Origin: Clostridium sp. CAG:964
GTDB taxonomy: Bacteria; Bacillota; Clostridia; Oscillospirales; Acutalibacteraceae
Length of the DNA: 35,876 bases
Assembly (NCBI GenBank): GCA_000435335.1
Contig: FR891322.1
Span: 1 to 35,876 of the forward strand
Reading direction: 5' to 3'
Of the stretch, positions 22,640 to 31,760 are shown in pieces. The notes beneath the pieces were generated by a model. That model was not told the origin of the DNA. It was given only the letters and a program-made list of their open reading frames with translations, and did not search any database. Made by a program: the position numbers and the translations under genes. Position 1 is the first letter of the stretch, and each line of letters starts with the position of its first letter.

Positions 22640-24028
22640 TTATATAGCCGATATTACTCCCTTTATTGCAGAAAACACAAGAGTTGACAGAGCAAGAGGA
22701 AGAAGTATCCACACAAGCTTTATTTTAATTTCCGCTACCCTTACAAGCCTTAGCAGTGACAGACCTGTGTTGAATATAGAGCCTATGTACATAACTGTTA
22801 TCAATCCCATTAACCCGTACTTGGGTATTAAAAGTGTTACAAGCACCACTCGTATAAAGGAGTCCAATATGTTGTAGGTAAGGTAGTGAAGCTGTTGGTT
22901 TAGCCCTTTTAGCATGCTGTCAACAACACTGTCAAGGTATATAATAGGCACAATGGCGGCAAACATACACAAATACCGCCCTACGGTTTCACTGCCGTAT
23001 ATAATAAGGCCTATTTCCTTGCCAAAGAAGAAAAACGCCACAGCAATGGGTATCGAAAACAGAAAAACTATTTTAAGAACATTGGAGGATATTTTTTTAA
23101 TTTGCCCTTTGTCAGACTTTGTGTATACCTCGCTAAGCTCCGGTATTATTATGGAGGCAAATGAAAAAATTACTACCGAGGGAAAGGCAAGCAGAGGCAT
23201 AACCATACCTGTTATCATACCGTAGTCCTGCAGTGCCCTGCTGTGGTTAAAGCCGTACTTTTGCAGTCCTGCAGGTATGGTCGAATTTTCTATTATGCTA
23301 AGTCCGCTTCTTAAGCAGGCACTTAGCGTAACGGGCAGGGCAATAAAAATCAGATGCTTTTTTATAGGAAAGCACTTGCTTTGGCATTTTATACTTCTTA
23401 TATCCAGCTTATAAAGCAGATAGGAATATACAGCTGTAACAGCCTCCGACACAGTGGTGCCTATGGCTGCGGCACAGCAGGCGTACGCTATGCCATAAGG
23501 TGCCATTACGCCTACCAATACAGCAAAAACGCCTATTTCGGTTATTTGCTCGAGCAGCTGTTCGCCGGCTGTTTTTACAGCTTGCCTCATAGCAAAGAAA
23601 TATCCTCTTAAACAGGCAGACACAGCTATAAACGGCAGGCTTGGTGCAAGCACCCTTAACGAAACAGCCGCACCCGGCTGCTTTAAAACACAGTCTGCCC
23701 AAAAGCTGCTGCCGAAAAACAGCACAGCCCCTACTACTGCACTTAGTGCCAGAGCCGTAAGCATGCAACGCCTGATAATGCTTTTTATCATACAGGCTTC
23801 TTTCTTTGCGGCGGCCTCGGTTACAAGTCTTGTTACAAGCAGAGTAACTCCGGAGGCAGTTGCGGTTACCGCAAAGAAATATACAGTCAGAATAAGCTGA
23901 TACAGCCCTATAGCCTCTGCTCCAATGCTGCTGCTCATATATATTCTGAAAAACAGACCGAGTGTATTTGTTATGACGGCACCTGCCGTTAGGAAAAAGC
24001 CGTTTAGCAAAAATCTTTTAATCTTCAT
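22640..24028 (-). CDS. SpoVB-type polysaccharide/lipid flippase (MOP superfamily)
   Basis: This 462-residue protein has about 12-14 membrane segments. It begins KRFLLNGFFLTAGAVITNTL then GLFFRIYMSSSIGAEAIGLY, the recognisable start of SpoVB and related stage V sporulation B proteins, which move lipid-linked cortex or wall precursors. Other matches are GYFFAMRQAVKTAGEQLLEQ and a conserved PLLAFPSVVIFSFASIIIPE loop. The start is ATG 24028, with AAAGGTTG nine bases upstream; the in-frame ATG at 24073 has none. Bacteria often carry several paralogues, so spoVB itself is likely but not certain. Confidence 0.85.
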   Translation of the reverse strand: MKIKRFLLNGFFLTAGAVITNTLGLFFRIYMSSSIGAEAIGLYQLILTVYFFAVTATASGVTLLVTRLVTEAAAKKEACMIKSIIRRCMLTALALSAVVGAVLFFGSSFWADCVLKQPGAAVSLRVLAPSLPFIAVSACLRGYFFAMRQAVKTAGEQLLEQITEIGVFAVLVGVMAPYGIAYACCAAAIGTTVSEAVTAVYSYLLYKLDIRSIKCQSKCFPIKKHLIFIALPVTLSACLRSGLSIIENSTIPAGLQKYGFNHSRALQDYGMITGMVMPLLAFPSVVIFSFASIIIPELSEVYTKSDKGQIKKISSNVLKIVFLFSIPIAVAFFFFGKEIGLIIYGSETVGRYLCMFAAIVPIIYLDSVVDSMLKGLNQQLHYLTYNILDSFIRVVLVTLLIPKYGLMGLITVMYIGSIFNTGLSLLRLVRVAEIKIKLVWILLPLALSTLVFSAIKGVISAI

Positions 24029-24416
24029 TATAATCAACCTTTCGCATATAAATAAATATGCTGCGGTATGCATAAAAATTATTGAAGCCTTTGTATATTA
24101 AGCTTCTTTTGGGACAGCTGTATGCTAAAAAACGATAAATATTTACATATAAGTTTTTAAGAGAAAATTAATTTATTTTTAAAATCTAAAACCTTTTCTT
24201 TTAAATTTCACTGTGTTATAATGTAGGTTAGTTTAAGATTAATAAGTATTATTTATTGCATATTAAACAATTTGCCGTATTAATTTTTGTAAGTGATACT
24301 GATGTGTTAATTTTAGGTTTCTTTTAATTATAGAAGTATAGTGAAAAATAAGCCGGAATTGTCTGTTGGTATTTATGCGGCACAGGTGTTGTTATGTAAC
24401 GGCTCAAGGGGATTTT
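24029..24416. other. Divergent intergenic region
   Basis: This AT-rich region of about 390 bases has no gene seen. TATAAT at 24217-24222 on the plus strand is the best -10, with a poor -35. If it is used, the activase mRNA would have a leader of about 185 bases. Confidence 0.4.
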
Positions 24417-27350
24417 ATGATGAAAGTCGGATTAGATGTAGGCTCCACAACAGTAAAGTGTGTTGTTTTGGATGACGCCAATAATATTTTGTTTAGCACT
24501 TATGAAAGACATTACTCACAAATTAAGCAAAAAATAGCAGAGGTTTTGACAAAGGCAAAAAGGGCGGTACCACAGTGCGACAATTCGCCGCTGGGTATGT
24601 CCGGCTCGGCAGGTATGGGCTTGGCAGAGGCCTGCGGCATTGACTTTGTTCAGGAGGTTTACGCTACAAGAGTAGCAACAAATACATTTATTCCCGGAAC
24701 CGATGTTGTTATTGAGCTTGGCGGTGAGGACGCAAAAATTCTGTTTTTAACAGGCGGTATGGAGGTAAGAATGAACGGTACCTGTGCGGGCGGTACGGGT
24801 GCGTTTATTGACCAAATGGCAACGCTGCTGAATGTTCCTATAGAGGAGCTTAATGCCTTGGCAGAAAAAAGCGAAAAGGTTTATACCATTGCGTCACGCT
24901 GTGGCGTATTTGCCAAAACCGATATACAGCCGCTGCTGAATCAGGGCGCAAGAAAAAGCGACATAGCTCAAAGTATTTTTAACGCCGTAGTGAACCAAAC
25001 CGTAGCCGGCTTGGCACAGGGCAGAGAGATTACAGGACAGGTGGTTTACCTGGGCGGGCCGCTTACATTTATGGAGCAGCTTAGAAAAGATTTTGACAGG
25101 GTGCTTAAAACAGAGGGCATTTGCCCTGAAAATTCACTTTATTATGTTTCCTGCGGTGCGGCACTTTGCGCACAAAAGGCTGTTAATTTTGAACAGGTTA
25201 TTTCAGAAATAAACAACTATCACGGCAGCGGTAATTTTGCTTATAACCCTCCGCTGTTTAAAAATAAAGAGGAATACCAAGCTTTTGAGGAGCGTCACCA
25301 AAAGGCAACCGTAAAAACAGGCGATTTGAACACCTACAAAGGCAAGGTTTTTGTAGGCATTGACGCCGGCTCTACTACAGTTAAGGCGGTAGTAGTAGGT
25401 GAGGACGGTCAGCTGCTTAAGTCAAGCTACCTGCCAAACAGCGGCAATCCGGTGCCTATCATTAAGGATTTCCTTGAAAAGCTGTACGAGGAATGTCCCG
25501 ACATTGATATAGCTTCGTCGGCTGTAACAGGCTACGGCGAAGAGATTATTAAAAACGCATTTATGGTTGACTACGGCATAGTTGAAACTGTGGCACACTT
25601 TACAGCCGCAAAAAGCTTTATGCCGGATGTTGAGTTTATTATTGATATAGGCGGACAGGATATTAAGTGCTTTAAAATACACAACAAGGCTATTGACAAT
25701 ATTTTCCTTAACGAGGCCTGCTCCTCCGGCTGCGGTTCGTTTTTGCAGACCTTTGCAAATGCCCTTGGATACAGCATAGAGGAATTTTCAAAGCTGGGAC
25801 TGTTTGCAAAACAGCCTGTTGACCTCGGCTCTCGCTGTACGGTGTTTATGAACAGCTCTGTTAAGCAGGCTCAAAAGGACGGTGCAACTATAGAGGATAT
25901 TTCAGCCGGCCTTTCATTGAGTGTTGTTAAAAATGCCCTTTACAAGGTAATAAGAGTGTCCGACCCCGGTAAGCTTGGCACAAAAATTGTAGTACAGGGC
26001 GGCACATTTCTTAACGACGCTGTACTGCGTGCCTTTGAGCAGGAAATGGGCGTAGAGGTTGTAAGACCTACTATTTCTGGCTTGATGGGTGCATACGGTG
26101 CGGCACTTTACGCACAGGCAAACTATAAGGAGGGCAAAAGCACGCTTATTACCGCACAGCAGTTAAAGAGCTTTGTACACGAAATTACCGTAACAAACTG
26201 CGGCGGCTGCAGCAACAACTGCCGACTGACAATAAATAAGTTTTCCGACGGCAGACGCTTTATCGGAGGTAACCGTTGCGAAAAGCCTATTACAAAGAAA
26301 AAGCCTAACGAGGCACTGAATATATATGAATACAAGCTGAAGCTTTTGCAAGAGTATAAGCCAAAGCCGGGTAAGCGTGGAAAAATTGGTCTGCCTATGG
26401 GCTTGAATATTTACGAGCTTCTGCCGTTTTGGTATGCGTTCTTTACAGAGCTTGGCTTTGAGGTTTGCACGTCGCCTATTTCTAACCGCAAGATATATGC
26501 AAGCGGTCAGCAGACAATACCGTCAGACACGGTGTGTTACCCGGCAAAGCTGATGCACGGTCATGTGCAGACCTTAATTAACGAGGGTATAGATACTGTT
26601 TTCTACCCGTGCCTTTCCTACAACTTCGATGAGGGTATGGGCGACAACCACTACAACTGCCCTGTGGTTGCATACTATTCAGAGGTAATTAAAACCAATA
26701 TGAAGGATGTTAGGAAAATTACCTTTATTAACGACTATTTCGGTATTCACCGTAAAAAAGATTTTCCAAAGAAGGCGTGTGAAATTCTTGCAAAATATTT
26801 TGACGGCATAACGCTGAAGGAGGTTAAAAATGCCGCTAAGCTGGCATATATAGAGTATGACCGCCATATGGCTAAAATAAAGGCAAGAGGCGAGGCTATT
26901 ATTGAGCAGGCACGCCACGAGAAAAAGGAGATTATTGTGCTTGCCGGCAGACCGTACCATGTAGATCCGGAAATTAACAAGGGTATAGATAAGCTGATTT
27001 CAAGCTTTAATGTTGCCATTGTTTCCGAAGATGTGGTGTGTGACAAGGTGGAAAAATTCAGAACAGGAGTTCTTAACCAGTGGACATACCATGCAAGGCT
27101 GTATTCTGCGGCCCACTATATTGCACAGCATGACGATATTAATTTGGTACAGCTTGTATCATTTGGCTGTGGTGTAGACGCCATTACAACAGACGAGGTT
27201 AGAGAGATTTTGGAATCTGAGGGTAAAATTTATACACAGATTAAAATTGATGAAATTACTAACCTGGGTGCAGTTAAAATAAGACTTAGAAGCTTACTGG
27301 CGGCTATTGAAGAACAGAAAAACAGAGAGAAGATAAACGCTGATAATTAA
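24417..27350 (+). CDS. Acyl-CoA dehydratase activase-type protein, double BcrAD/BadFG domain with DUF2229
   Basis: This large protein (977 residues) has two tandem ASKHA ATPase domains of the 2-hydroxyacyl-CoA dehydratase activator type, VGLDVGSTTVKCVV (about 4-17) and VGIDAGSTTVKAVVV (about 312-326). Both carry the cysteines that hold the bridging [4Fe-4S] cluster in HgdC: NGTCAGGTGAF with SRCGVF, and NEACSSGCGSF with SRCTVF. A Cys-rich stretch (TNCGGCSNNCRLTI) and a DUF2229-type C-terminal half (YDRHM, LAGRPYHVDPEINKG, SFGCGVDAI) follow. Known activators use ATP hydrolysis to push an electron into a dehydratase. The substrate here is unknown, and no CoA-transferase is near. The start is ATG 24417 after AAGGGGA. 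The partner gene follows by eight bases. Confidence 0.9.
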   Translation: MMKVGLDVGSTTVKCVVLDDANNILFSTYERHYSQIKQKIAEVLTKAKRAVPQCDNSPLGMSGSAGMGLAEACGIDFVQEVYATRVATNTFIPGTDVVIELGGEDAKILFLTGGMEVRMNGTCAGGTGAFIDQMATLLNVPIEELNALAEKSEKVYTIASRCGVFAKTDIQPLLNQGARKSDIAQSIFNAVVNQTVAGLAQGREITGQVVYLGGPLTFMEQLRKDFDRVLKTEGICPENSLYYVSCGAALCAQKAVNFEQVISEINNYHGSGNFAYNPPLFKNKEEYQAFEERHQKATVKTGDLNTYKGKVFVGIDAGSTTVKAVVVGEDGQLLKSSYLPNSGNPVPIIKDFLEKLYEECPDIDIASSAVTGYGEEIIKNAFMVDYGIVETVAHFTAAKSFMPDVEFIIDIGGQDIKCFKIHNKAIDNIFLNEACSSGCGSFLQTFANALGYSIEEFSKLGLFAKQPVDLGSRCTVFMNSSVKQAQKDGATIEDISAGLSLSVVKNALYKVIRVSDPGKLGTKIVVQGGTFLNDAVLRAFEQEMGVEVVRPTISGLMGAYGAALYAQANYKEGKSTLITAQQLKSFVHEITVTNCGGCSNNCRLTINKFSDGRRFIGGNRCEKPITKKKPNEALNIYEYKLKLLQEYKPKPGKRGKIGLPMGLNIYELLPFWYAFFTELGFEVCTSPISNRKIYASGQQTIPSDTVCYPAKLMHGHVQTLINEGIDTVFYPCLSYNFDEGMGDNHYNCPVVAYYSEVIKTNMKDVRKITFINDYFGIHRKKDFPKKACEILAKYFDGITLKEVKNAAKLAYIEYDRHMAKIKARGEAIIEQARHEKKEIIVLAGRPYHVDPEINKGIDKLISSFNVAIVSEDVVCDKVEKFRTGVLNQWTYHARLYSAAHYIAQHDDINLVQLVSFGCGVDAITTDEVREILESEGKIYTQIKIDEITNLGAVKIRLRSLLAAIEEQKNREKINADN

Positions 27351-27358
27351 GGAGTATT

Positions 27359-28696
27359 ATGGCTACTTTAAAATACGATAAAACAGGCAGATTGCTGTTT
27401 ACAAAAGAAATGAAAAATGAATATAAAATCCTTTTGCCTATGATGGCGGCTACACAGTTTAGGATTATGAAGCGTATTTTTGACGAATATGGGTATAATA
27501 CCGAGCTTCTTGAAACTGACGGCCCTGAAATTGCACAGGTAGGACTAAAATATGTACATAACGACACCTGCTACCCGGCACTGCTGGTTATAGGTCAGTT
27601 TATACACGCATTACAAAGCGGCAAGTACGATGTACACAAAACGGCTTTGCTTATCACGCAAACAGGCGGCGGCTGTCGTGCCTCTAACTACATTCATTTG
27701 TTAAGAAAGGCACTTAAAAAGGCAGGCTTGGAGTTTGTACCGGTTATTTCACTTAATATGTCCGGTTTGGAAAGCAACCCCGGCTTTAAGCTTACATTGT
27801 CCTTTATCAGAAAGCTTGTAGGTGCGTTGGTTTATGGCGACACCCTTATGCTTTTGCGTAACCAAACTAAGCCTTATGAGGTGAACAAGGGCGAAAGCGA
27901 TGCTTTGGTAAACAGCTGGATAGACAGTATTATTAATCAGTTTAACCGTGGTGAGGGCTTTAAGCTTGAACAGCAAAAGCAAAACCTTGACAATATAGCA
28001 AGGTCATTTGCACAAATAAAGCTCGACAAGGTGCCTAAGATTAAGGTTGGGGTTGTTGGTGAGATATATGTAAAGTATGCTCCTTTGGGAAACAATAACC
28101 TTGAAGCCTTTTTGCAGGGGCAGGACTGTGAGGTTTGCGTACCGGGCATTATGGGCTTTGCATTGTTTAAGGTTGATAACCGTTTACAGGATATAAAGCT
28201 GTATGGCGGTAATGCAATTAAGTTTAAGCTGATTAATACACTTTATAAATACCTTGAAAAAATGGAAAGCCTTATTATCAACTGTACTGTTAAATACGGC
28301 TTTACACCGCCGGGAAAATACACTCACCTAAAAAGCTTAGTTGACGGGGTTATAGGCTTGGGCAACAAAATGGGCGAGGGCTGGCTGCTTACAGCAGAAA
28401 TGCTGGAGCTTGCAGAAAGCGGCTACCCTAATATTGTGTGTACACAGCCTTTCGGCTGCCTGCCAAACCATATATGCGGCAAGGGTATGATAAGAAAGGT
28501 TAAGGAGATTAATCCTAAGGCAAATATAGTTGCAATAGACTATGATCCGGGTGCTTCCAGAGTAAATCAGGAAAACAGAATTAAGCTTATGCTTTCTGTT
28601 GCCAAGGAAAATTTACAGAGGCAGCAGAGCACAGAGCAGCAAAGTACTGTACAAAAGGTTAAGGTTAAAGCCAAGGCTAAAGCATTAGCCGATTAG
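27359..28696 (+). CDS. Dehydratase D-component-like partner (HgdB-like, COG3581 type)
   Basis: This 445-residue protein matches the partner regularly found after the fused activase. It has PMMAATQFRIMKRIFDEYGY, the Cys motif HNDTCYPALLVIGQF, TGGGCRASNYIHLLRKAL and TQPFGCLPNHICGKGM with spaced cysteines suited to an Fe-S cluster, then IVAIDYDPGASRVNQENRIK. HgdB-type subunits accept an electron from the activator. The C-terminal tail is a Lys/Ala/Val repeat. AAGGAG overlaps the end of the previous gene and sits five bases before the ATG, so they form one operon. The reaction remains unassigned. Confidence 0.85.
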   Translation: MATLKYDKTGRLLFTKEMKNEYKILLPMMAATQFRIMKRIFDEYGYNTELLETDGPEIAQVGLKYVHNDTCYPALLVIGQFIHALQSGKYDVHKTALLITQTGGGCRASNYIHLLRKALKKAGLEFVPVISLNMSGLESNPGFKLTLSFIRKLVGALVYGDTLMLLRNQTKPYEVNKGESDALVNSWIDSIINQFNRGEGFKLEQQKQNLDNIARSFAQIKLDKVPKIKVGVVGEIYVKYAPLGNNNLEAFLQGQDCEVCVPGIMGFALFKVDNRLQDIKLYGGNAIKFKLINTLYKYLEKMESLIINCTVKYGFTPPGKYTHLKSLVDGVIGLGNKMGEGWLLTAEMLELAESGYPNIVCTQPFGCLPNHICGKGMIRKVKEINPKANIVAIDYDPGASRVNQENRIKLMLSVAKENLQRQQSTEQQSTVQKVKVKAKAKALAD

Positions 28697-28772
28697 TATG
28701 TTGTTATAATAGTTATAATAAATGCCGGTGCTTTGACAAAACTGTGTGATATGTTGATTATTTTAATAACAG

Positions 28773-28801
28773 TTGACAAAGTGCGGCAAAAAACTTAAAA
28801 T
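28773..28801 (+). promoter_or_regulatory. Vegetative promoter of the riboswitch-metK transcript
   Basis: TTGACA at 28773-28778 and TAAAAT at 28796-28801, spacer 17. Transcription should begin about 20 bases before the riboswitch. Confidence 0.85.
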
Positions 28802-28825
28802 TAATATAAACTGAATATAGCAACC

Positions 28826-28922
28826 AACTTATCAAGAGTGACTGAGGGACAGGCCCTGTGAAGTCCGGCAACCTGCATTATGGCAAGGTGCCAAATCCTG
28901 CGGTTAAGCCGAGAGATGAGAT
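28826..28922 (+). promoter_or_regulatory. SAM-I (S-box) riboswitch
   Basis: The aptamer has the full S-box signature: CTTATCAAGAG on the left of P1, GACTGAGGGA, the GAAGTCCGGCAACC block, AAGGTGCCAAATCC and the closing GAGAGATGAG. P1 pairs CTTATC (28828-28833) with GATGAG (28915-28920). A terminator follows directly. When SAM is bound P1 should form and allow that terminator, shutting down metK; this off-switch logic is known for the class. Confidence 0.97.
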
Positions 28923-28927
28923 TTTAT

Positions 28928-28959
28928 AGACCTTTCGGTGCCTCGAAGGGTCTTTTTTA
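28928..28959 (+). terminator. Riboswitch expression-platform terminator
   Basis: AGACCTTTCG pairs with CGAAGGGTCT (one G-U) around a short loop, then TTTTTT. It stands six bases after the aptamer P1 and about 120 bases before metK. Confidence 0.92.
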
Positions 28960-29080
28960 TTGTGCCGAAGGATTTTTAAAAGGCTTGTACAAGAGCTTAA
29001 CTTTGATTGCTGTATTTAATCATTAAACAAAGCTGCAATAAATATTTGTGTTTAAGCAAAATAAGAAAGGAAGATTTGCA

Positions 29081-30268
29081 ATGGTAAAACACTTTTTTAC
29101 TTCTGAATCGGTAACAGAAGGACATCCGGACAAGGTTTGCGACCAAATTTCCGACGCAATACTTGACGCTGTACTACAGCAGGACGAGCATTCACGAGTA
29201 GCCTGTGAAACTACGGTTACAACAGGTATGGTACATATAATGGGAGAAATATCAACAAAGGCTACTGTTGATATTGCAGAAATTGCCCGCAATGTTATTA
29301 AGGAAATAGGATACGACAACAGCCGGTGCGGCTTTGACGGCAGCAGCTGTGCTGTTTTAACCTCCTTAGACGCACAGTCGGCAGATATTGCTATGGGCGT
29401 TGACGCCAGCTATGAGCTGAAGGACGGTGAAAAAGACAGCTACAACCAGATTGGTGCAGGTGACCAGGGTATGATGTTCGGCTACGCTTGTGACGAAACA
29501 CCTGAGCTTATGCCGGCCGCAATTTCATATGCCCACAAGCTCGCTAAGCAGCTTTCGGCTGTGCGTAAAAACGGCACATTGGGTTATCTTCGTCCTGACG
29601 GAAAAACTCAGGTTACTGTGGAATATAACGACGATGAAATCGTAAGAATTGATACTATTGTTGTTTCTACACAGCACGACGATAATGTAACGCTGGAGCA
29701 AATCAGAGCTGATATTAAAAAGTATGTTATAGAGGCCGTTATGCCAAAGGAGCTTATGGACGAAAATACAAGGCTTTATATTAACCCTACGGGAAGATTT
29801 GTAATCGGCGGCCCTGTAGGCGACAGCGGCTTGACGGGCAGAAAAATCATAGTAGATACCTACGGCGGCTATGCAAGACACGGCGGCGGAGCATTCAGTG
29901 GCAAAGACCCTACAAAGGTTGACAGAAGTGCTGCATATGCCGCAAGATATGTTGCTAAAAATTTGGTCGGTGCCGGTATTGCAAGGAAGTGCGAGGTTCA
30001 GCTTGCATATGCTATAGGCGTAGCAAAGCCGGTGTCTGTATTTGTTGACTCCTTTGGTACTTCAAAATACAGCAACGAACAGCTGGCTGACGCAGTAAAC
30101 AAGGTGTTTGACCTTAGACCTGCCGCAATTATAGAAAGCCTCAACCTACGCAAAACAAAATATCAGCCAACAGCCGCATATGGGCATATGGGCAGAGAAG
30201 AGCTGAATGTAGCGTGGGAAAGACTTGATAAAACAGAAGAGCTGAAAAAAGCTTTAGCTCAGCAATAA
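29081..30268 (+). CDS. metK: S-adenosylmethionine synthetase
   Basis: This complete 395-residue enzyme makes SAM from methionine and ATP. It shows the N-terminal ESVTEGHPDKVCDQISDAIL, the loop GAGDQGMMFGYACDE and the phosphate-binding GGGAFSGKDPTKVDRSAAYA. The start is ATG 29081 with AAAGGAAG seven bases upstream. An in-frame ATG at 29048 would add eleven residues not seen in the family. Expression should respond to SAM through the upstream riboswitch. Confidence 0.98.
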   Translation: MVKHFFTSESVTEGHPDKVCDQISDAILDAVLQQDEHSRVACETTVTTGMVHIMGEISTKATVDIAEIARNVIKEIGYDNSRCGFDGSSCAVLTSLDAQSADIAMGVDASYELKDGEKDSYNQIGAGDQGMMFGYACDETPELMPAAISYAHKLAKQLSAVRKNGTLGYLRPDGKTQVTVEYNDDEIVRIDTIVVSTQHDDNVTLEQIRADIKKYVIEAVMPKELMDENTRLYINPTGRFVIGGPVGDSGLTGRKIIVDTYGGYARHGGGAFSGKDPTKVDRSAAYAARYVAKNLVGAGIARKCEVQLAYAIGVAKPVSVFVDSFGTSKYSNEQLADAVNKVFDLRPAAIIESLNLRKTKYQPTAAYGHMGREELNVAWERLDKTEELKKALAQQ

Positions 30269-30365
30269 TTATCTTAACGGGAGCAACAATTATTCTGTGG
30301 ATTTTTTATACATAAATTGTTATATGAAAATTCACAGAAGCTTCAAATACAATTATGTATAGTTG

Positions 30366-30394
30366 TTGCTTTTATCTGCACAGTATGGTACAAT
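30366..30394 (+). promoter_or_regulatory. Probable promoter of the lipoprotein gene
   Basis: TTGCTT at 30366-30371 and TACAAT at 30389-30394 with a 17-base spacer, 37 bases before the start codon. Confidence 0.6.
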
Positions 30395-30430
30395 GCTTAT
30401 AGTTATTGTATTTATATGGAGGTTTACGAA

Positions 30431-31093
30431 ATGGTTAAGAAGATAATAGCTGTATGTGCAGCTGCTATATTGGTTACTGCTGCTTTTGCAGGCTGTGGCT
30501 GTGAAAATTCAAGTGCAAAAGAAACTCCTACTACCTCAACCTCTCAGCCGGCAAAGGCGGTTGTGTCTGACCCTGAAGGTGCTCGTGTCGGCACATTGGA
30601 CATTTTCTTAAATTCAAGAAGCTTTACGCTTAATGAAAAGGTTTTGCACTTCCTGGCGGATGATTCCCAGATGCAGTATGTAGGTATGAAAATAGCTGAC
30701 GATACAGGCTTAGAGGCTATCGAACCGGGACAAACTGTTAAAGATGTTAAATATATCAGCGACAGCGGCTTGATGGGATATGTAACTATGAGGAACGACA
30801 GCCAAGCGACAGCTTCGTATAGGGGCTGTAAATATTATTCAGTAAGGCTTAACAAGGGCACAAGCACAGATGATACCATGCACTTGCCAAACAAAATTAC
30901 TTGGAATGATTCTGAAGACAAGGTAAAAAAGACCTACGGTGAGCCTTTGAAGAAGTCTAAAACCTCAAACGGCAACACACGGCTAACATATGGCGAGGAT
31001 TCAAATGAGGCTAAGGTGGGCTACACCCTGCAAATGGTATTCTCTGACAAGGGGCTTGTAGAGTTTACAATTGAATTCCACGAGGTTAAGTAA
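30431..31093 (+). CDS. Lipoprotein of unknown function
   Basis: This 220-residue precursor has the signal peptide MVKKIIAVCAAAILVTAAFA with lipobox AGC and a Ser/Thr/Pro linker. A domain follows whose C-terminal part (NDSEDKVKKTYGEPLKKSKT, then RLTYGEDS and a final strand) has the same shape as the tandem lipoproteins at 10921 and 11959, where KKEDVLSKFGEPT occurs. This KxxVxxxYGEP turn is also common in small SmpA/BamE-like domains, so shared ancestry is possible but not proven. GGAGG lies eight bases before ATG 30431; a TTG-type start at 30317 is rejected because it lies upstream of the promoter. A strong terminator follows. Confidence 0.75.
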   Translation: MVKKIIAVCAAAILVTAAFAGCGCENSSAKETPTTSTSQPAKAVVSDPEGARVGTLDIFLNSRSFTLNEKVLHFLADDSQMQYVGMKIADDTGLEAIEPGQTVKDVKYISDSGLMGYVTMRNDSQATASYRGCKYYSVRLNKGTSTDDTMHLPNKITWNDSEDKVKKTYGEPLKKSKTSNGNTRLTYGEDSNEAKVGYTLQMVFSDKGLVEFTIEFHEVK

Positions 31094-31204
31094 TATTGTT
31101 ACCTGCGTTTTGCTTTTTCACTACCGGAAAAGAGCTTAGTGTAAATTCGTACTTATGTGTATTTTTGCGTTTCACAGGGCAAACCTGCACTGCAAAACGC
31201 ATTT

Positions 31205-31238
31205 AGAGGCTGTGCCGAAAGGCACAGCCTCTTTTTTG
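31205..31238 (+). terminator. Terminator of the lipoprotein gene
   Basis: AGAGGCTGTGCC, GAAA loop, GGCACAGCCTCT, then TTTTTT. A textbook intrinsic terminator. Confidence 0.96.
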
Positions 31239-31375
31239 TGCTTATAAGAATAAATACAGATAAAGTGCATATGCTTATTTGCGTATTACCAAAAGGCTTA
31301 TTTAATAATTACATTCGATATGTAGTCAGTTAGTGATAATGTAAATAATTTTTCTGTAAAGTCTATAATTTTATA

Positions 31376-31404
31376 TTGAAAAAGTAAAAAAATTGTGTTA
31401 CAAT
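31376..31404 (+). promoter_or_regulatory. Promoter with no assigned gene
   Basis: TTGAAA at 31376-31381 and TACAAT at 31399-31404, spacer 17. It points right into a region with a hairpin and a very short frame, towards the 3' end of an oppositely oriented gene. Confidence 0.65.
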
Positions 31405-31410
31405 GTAAAT

Positions 31411-31540
31411 GTCTTGCAAAGGTATTGCTTTAGTTGCAGCTTTTGCTGAGAAAATGGCTGCAAATGTAACAGAGCTGCTTCTTATGCTTTGCTCTAAAGG
31501 TTTGTGCTGACTGTATATGGTAGAATAGATTCAGGCAGCA
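31411..31540 (+). ncRNA. Candidate small RNA or leader with an 18-codon frame
   Basis: Downstream of the 31376 promoter, TTGCAGC (31434-31440) pairs with GCTGCAA (31457-31463), extended by TTTT/AAAA. The ATG of an 18-residue frame (31454-31510, MAANVTELLLMLCSKGLC) lies inside that stem, and its ribosome site is weak. No plus-strand terminator is seen before the convergent gene, so the transcript may run antisense into it. The 3' end is undetermined. Confidence 0.35.
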
Positions 31541-31563
31541 AAAAACCGCCTGTTAGGGCGGTA
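31540..31563 (-). terminator. Terminator of the ribbon-helix-helix gene
   Basis: On the minus strand ACCGCC and GGCGGT frame a five-base loop, followed by TTTTTT, directly after the gene stop. Confidence 0.85.
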
Positions 31564-31568
31564 GTTAT

Positions 31569-31760
31569 TCAAGGTTTATCTTGGTTTTCATCATTGTTTA
31601 TGTCTGCGGTGTTGTCCAAAGCGTACTCAAGACACTGTATTACAATTTTATTAACAGATGTGTTGTATTTACCGGCAAGCTGCTCCAGCTTTTCGACAAT
31701 ATGCACCGGAATACGAAAGGTCTTATTAATTGACTCAAATCCTCGTTCAAATTCTAACAT
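31569..31760 (-). CDS. Small ribbon-helix-helix (Arc/CopG-like) protein
   Basis: This is a 63-residue protein. KTFRIPVHIVEKLEQLAGKY, then NTSVNKIVIQCLEYALDN, is the beta-strand, helix, turn, helix pattern of RHH DNA-binding proteins. An acidic tail follows. Such proteins are often antitoxins or small repressors, but no toxin gene adjoins. The ATG has GAGGTG eight bases upstream. It is divergent from the MORN gene. The ATTGCAA direct repeat (31837 and 31848) in the shared region could be its operator. Confidence 0.75.
   Translation of the reverse strand: MLEFERGFESINKTFRIPVHIVEKLEQLAGKYNTSVNKIVIQCLEYALDNTADINNDENQDKP

Noticed and set aside
24366..24416. Seventeen extra residues at the start of the activase
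   Set aside because: They are Cys/Arg-rich with no ribosome site; the family starts with the ATP loop right after MMKVGLDVGS.
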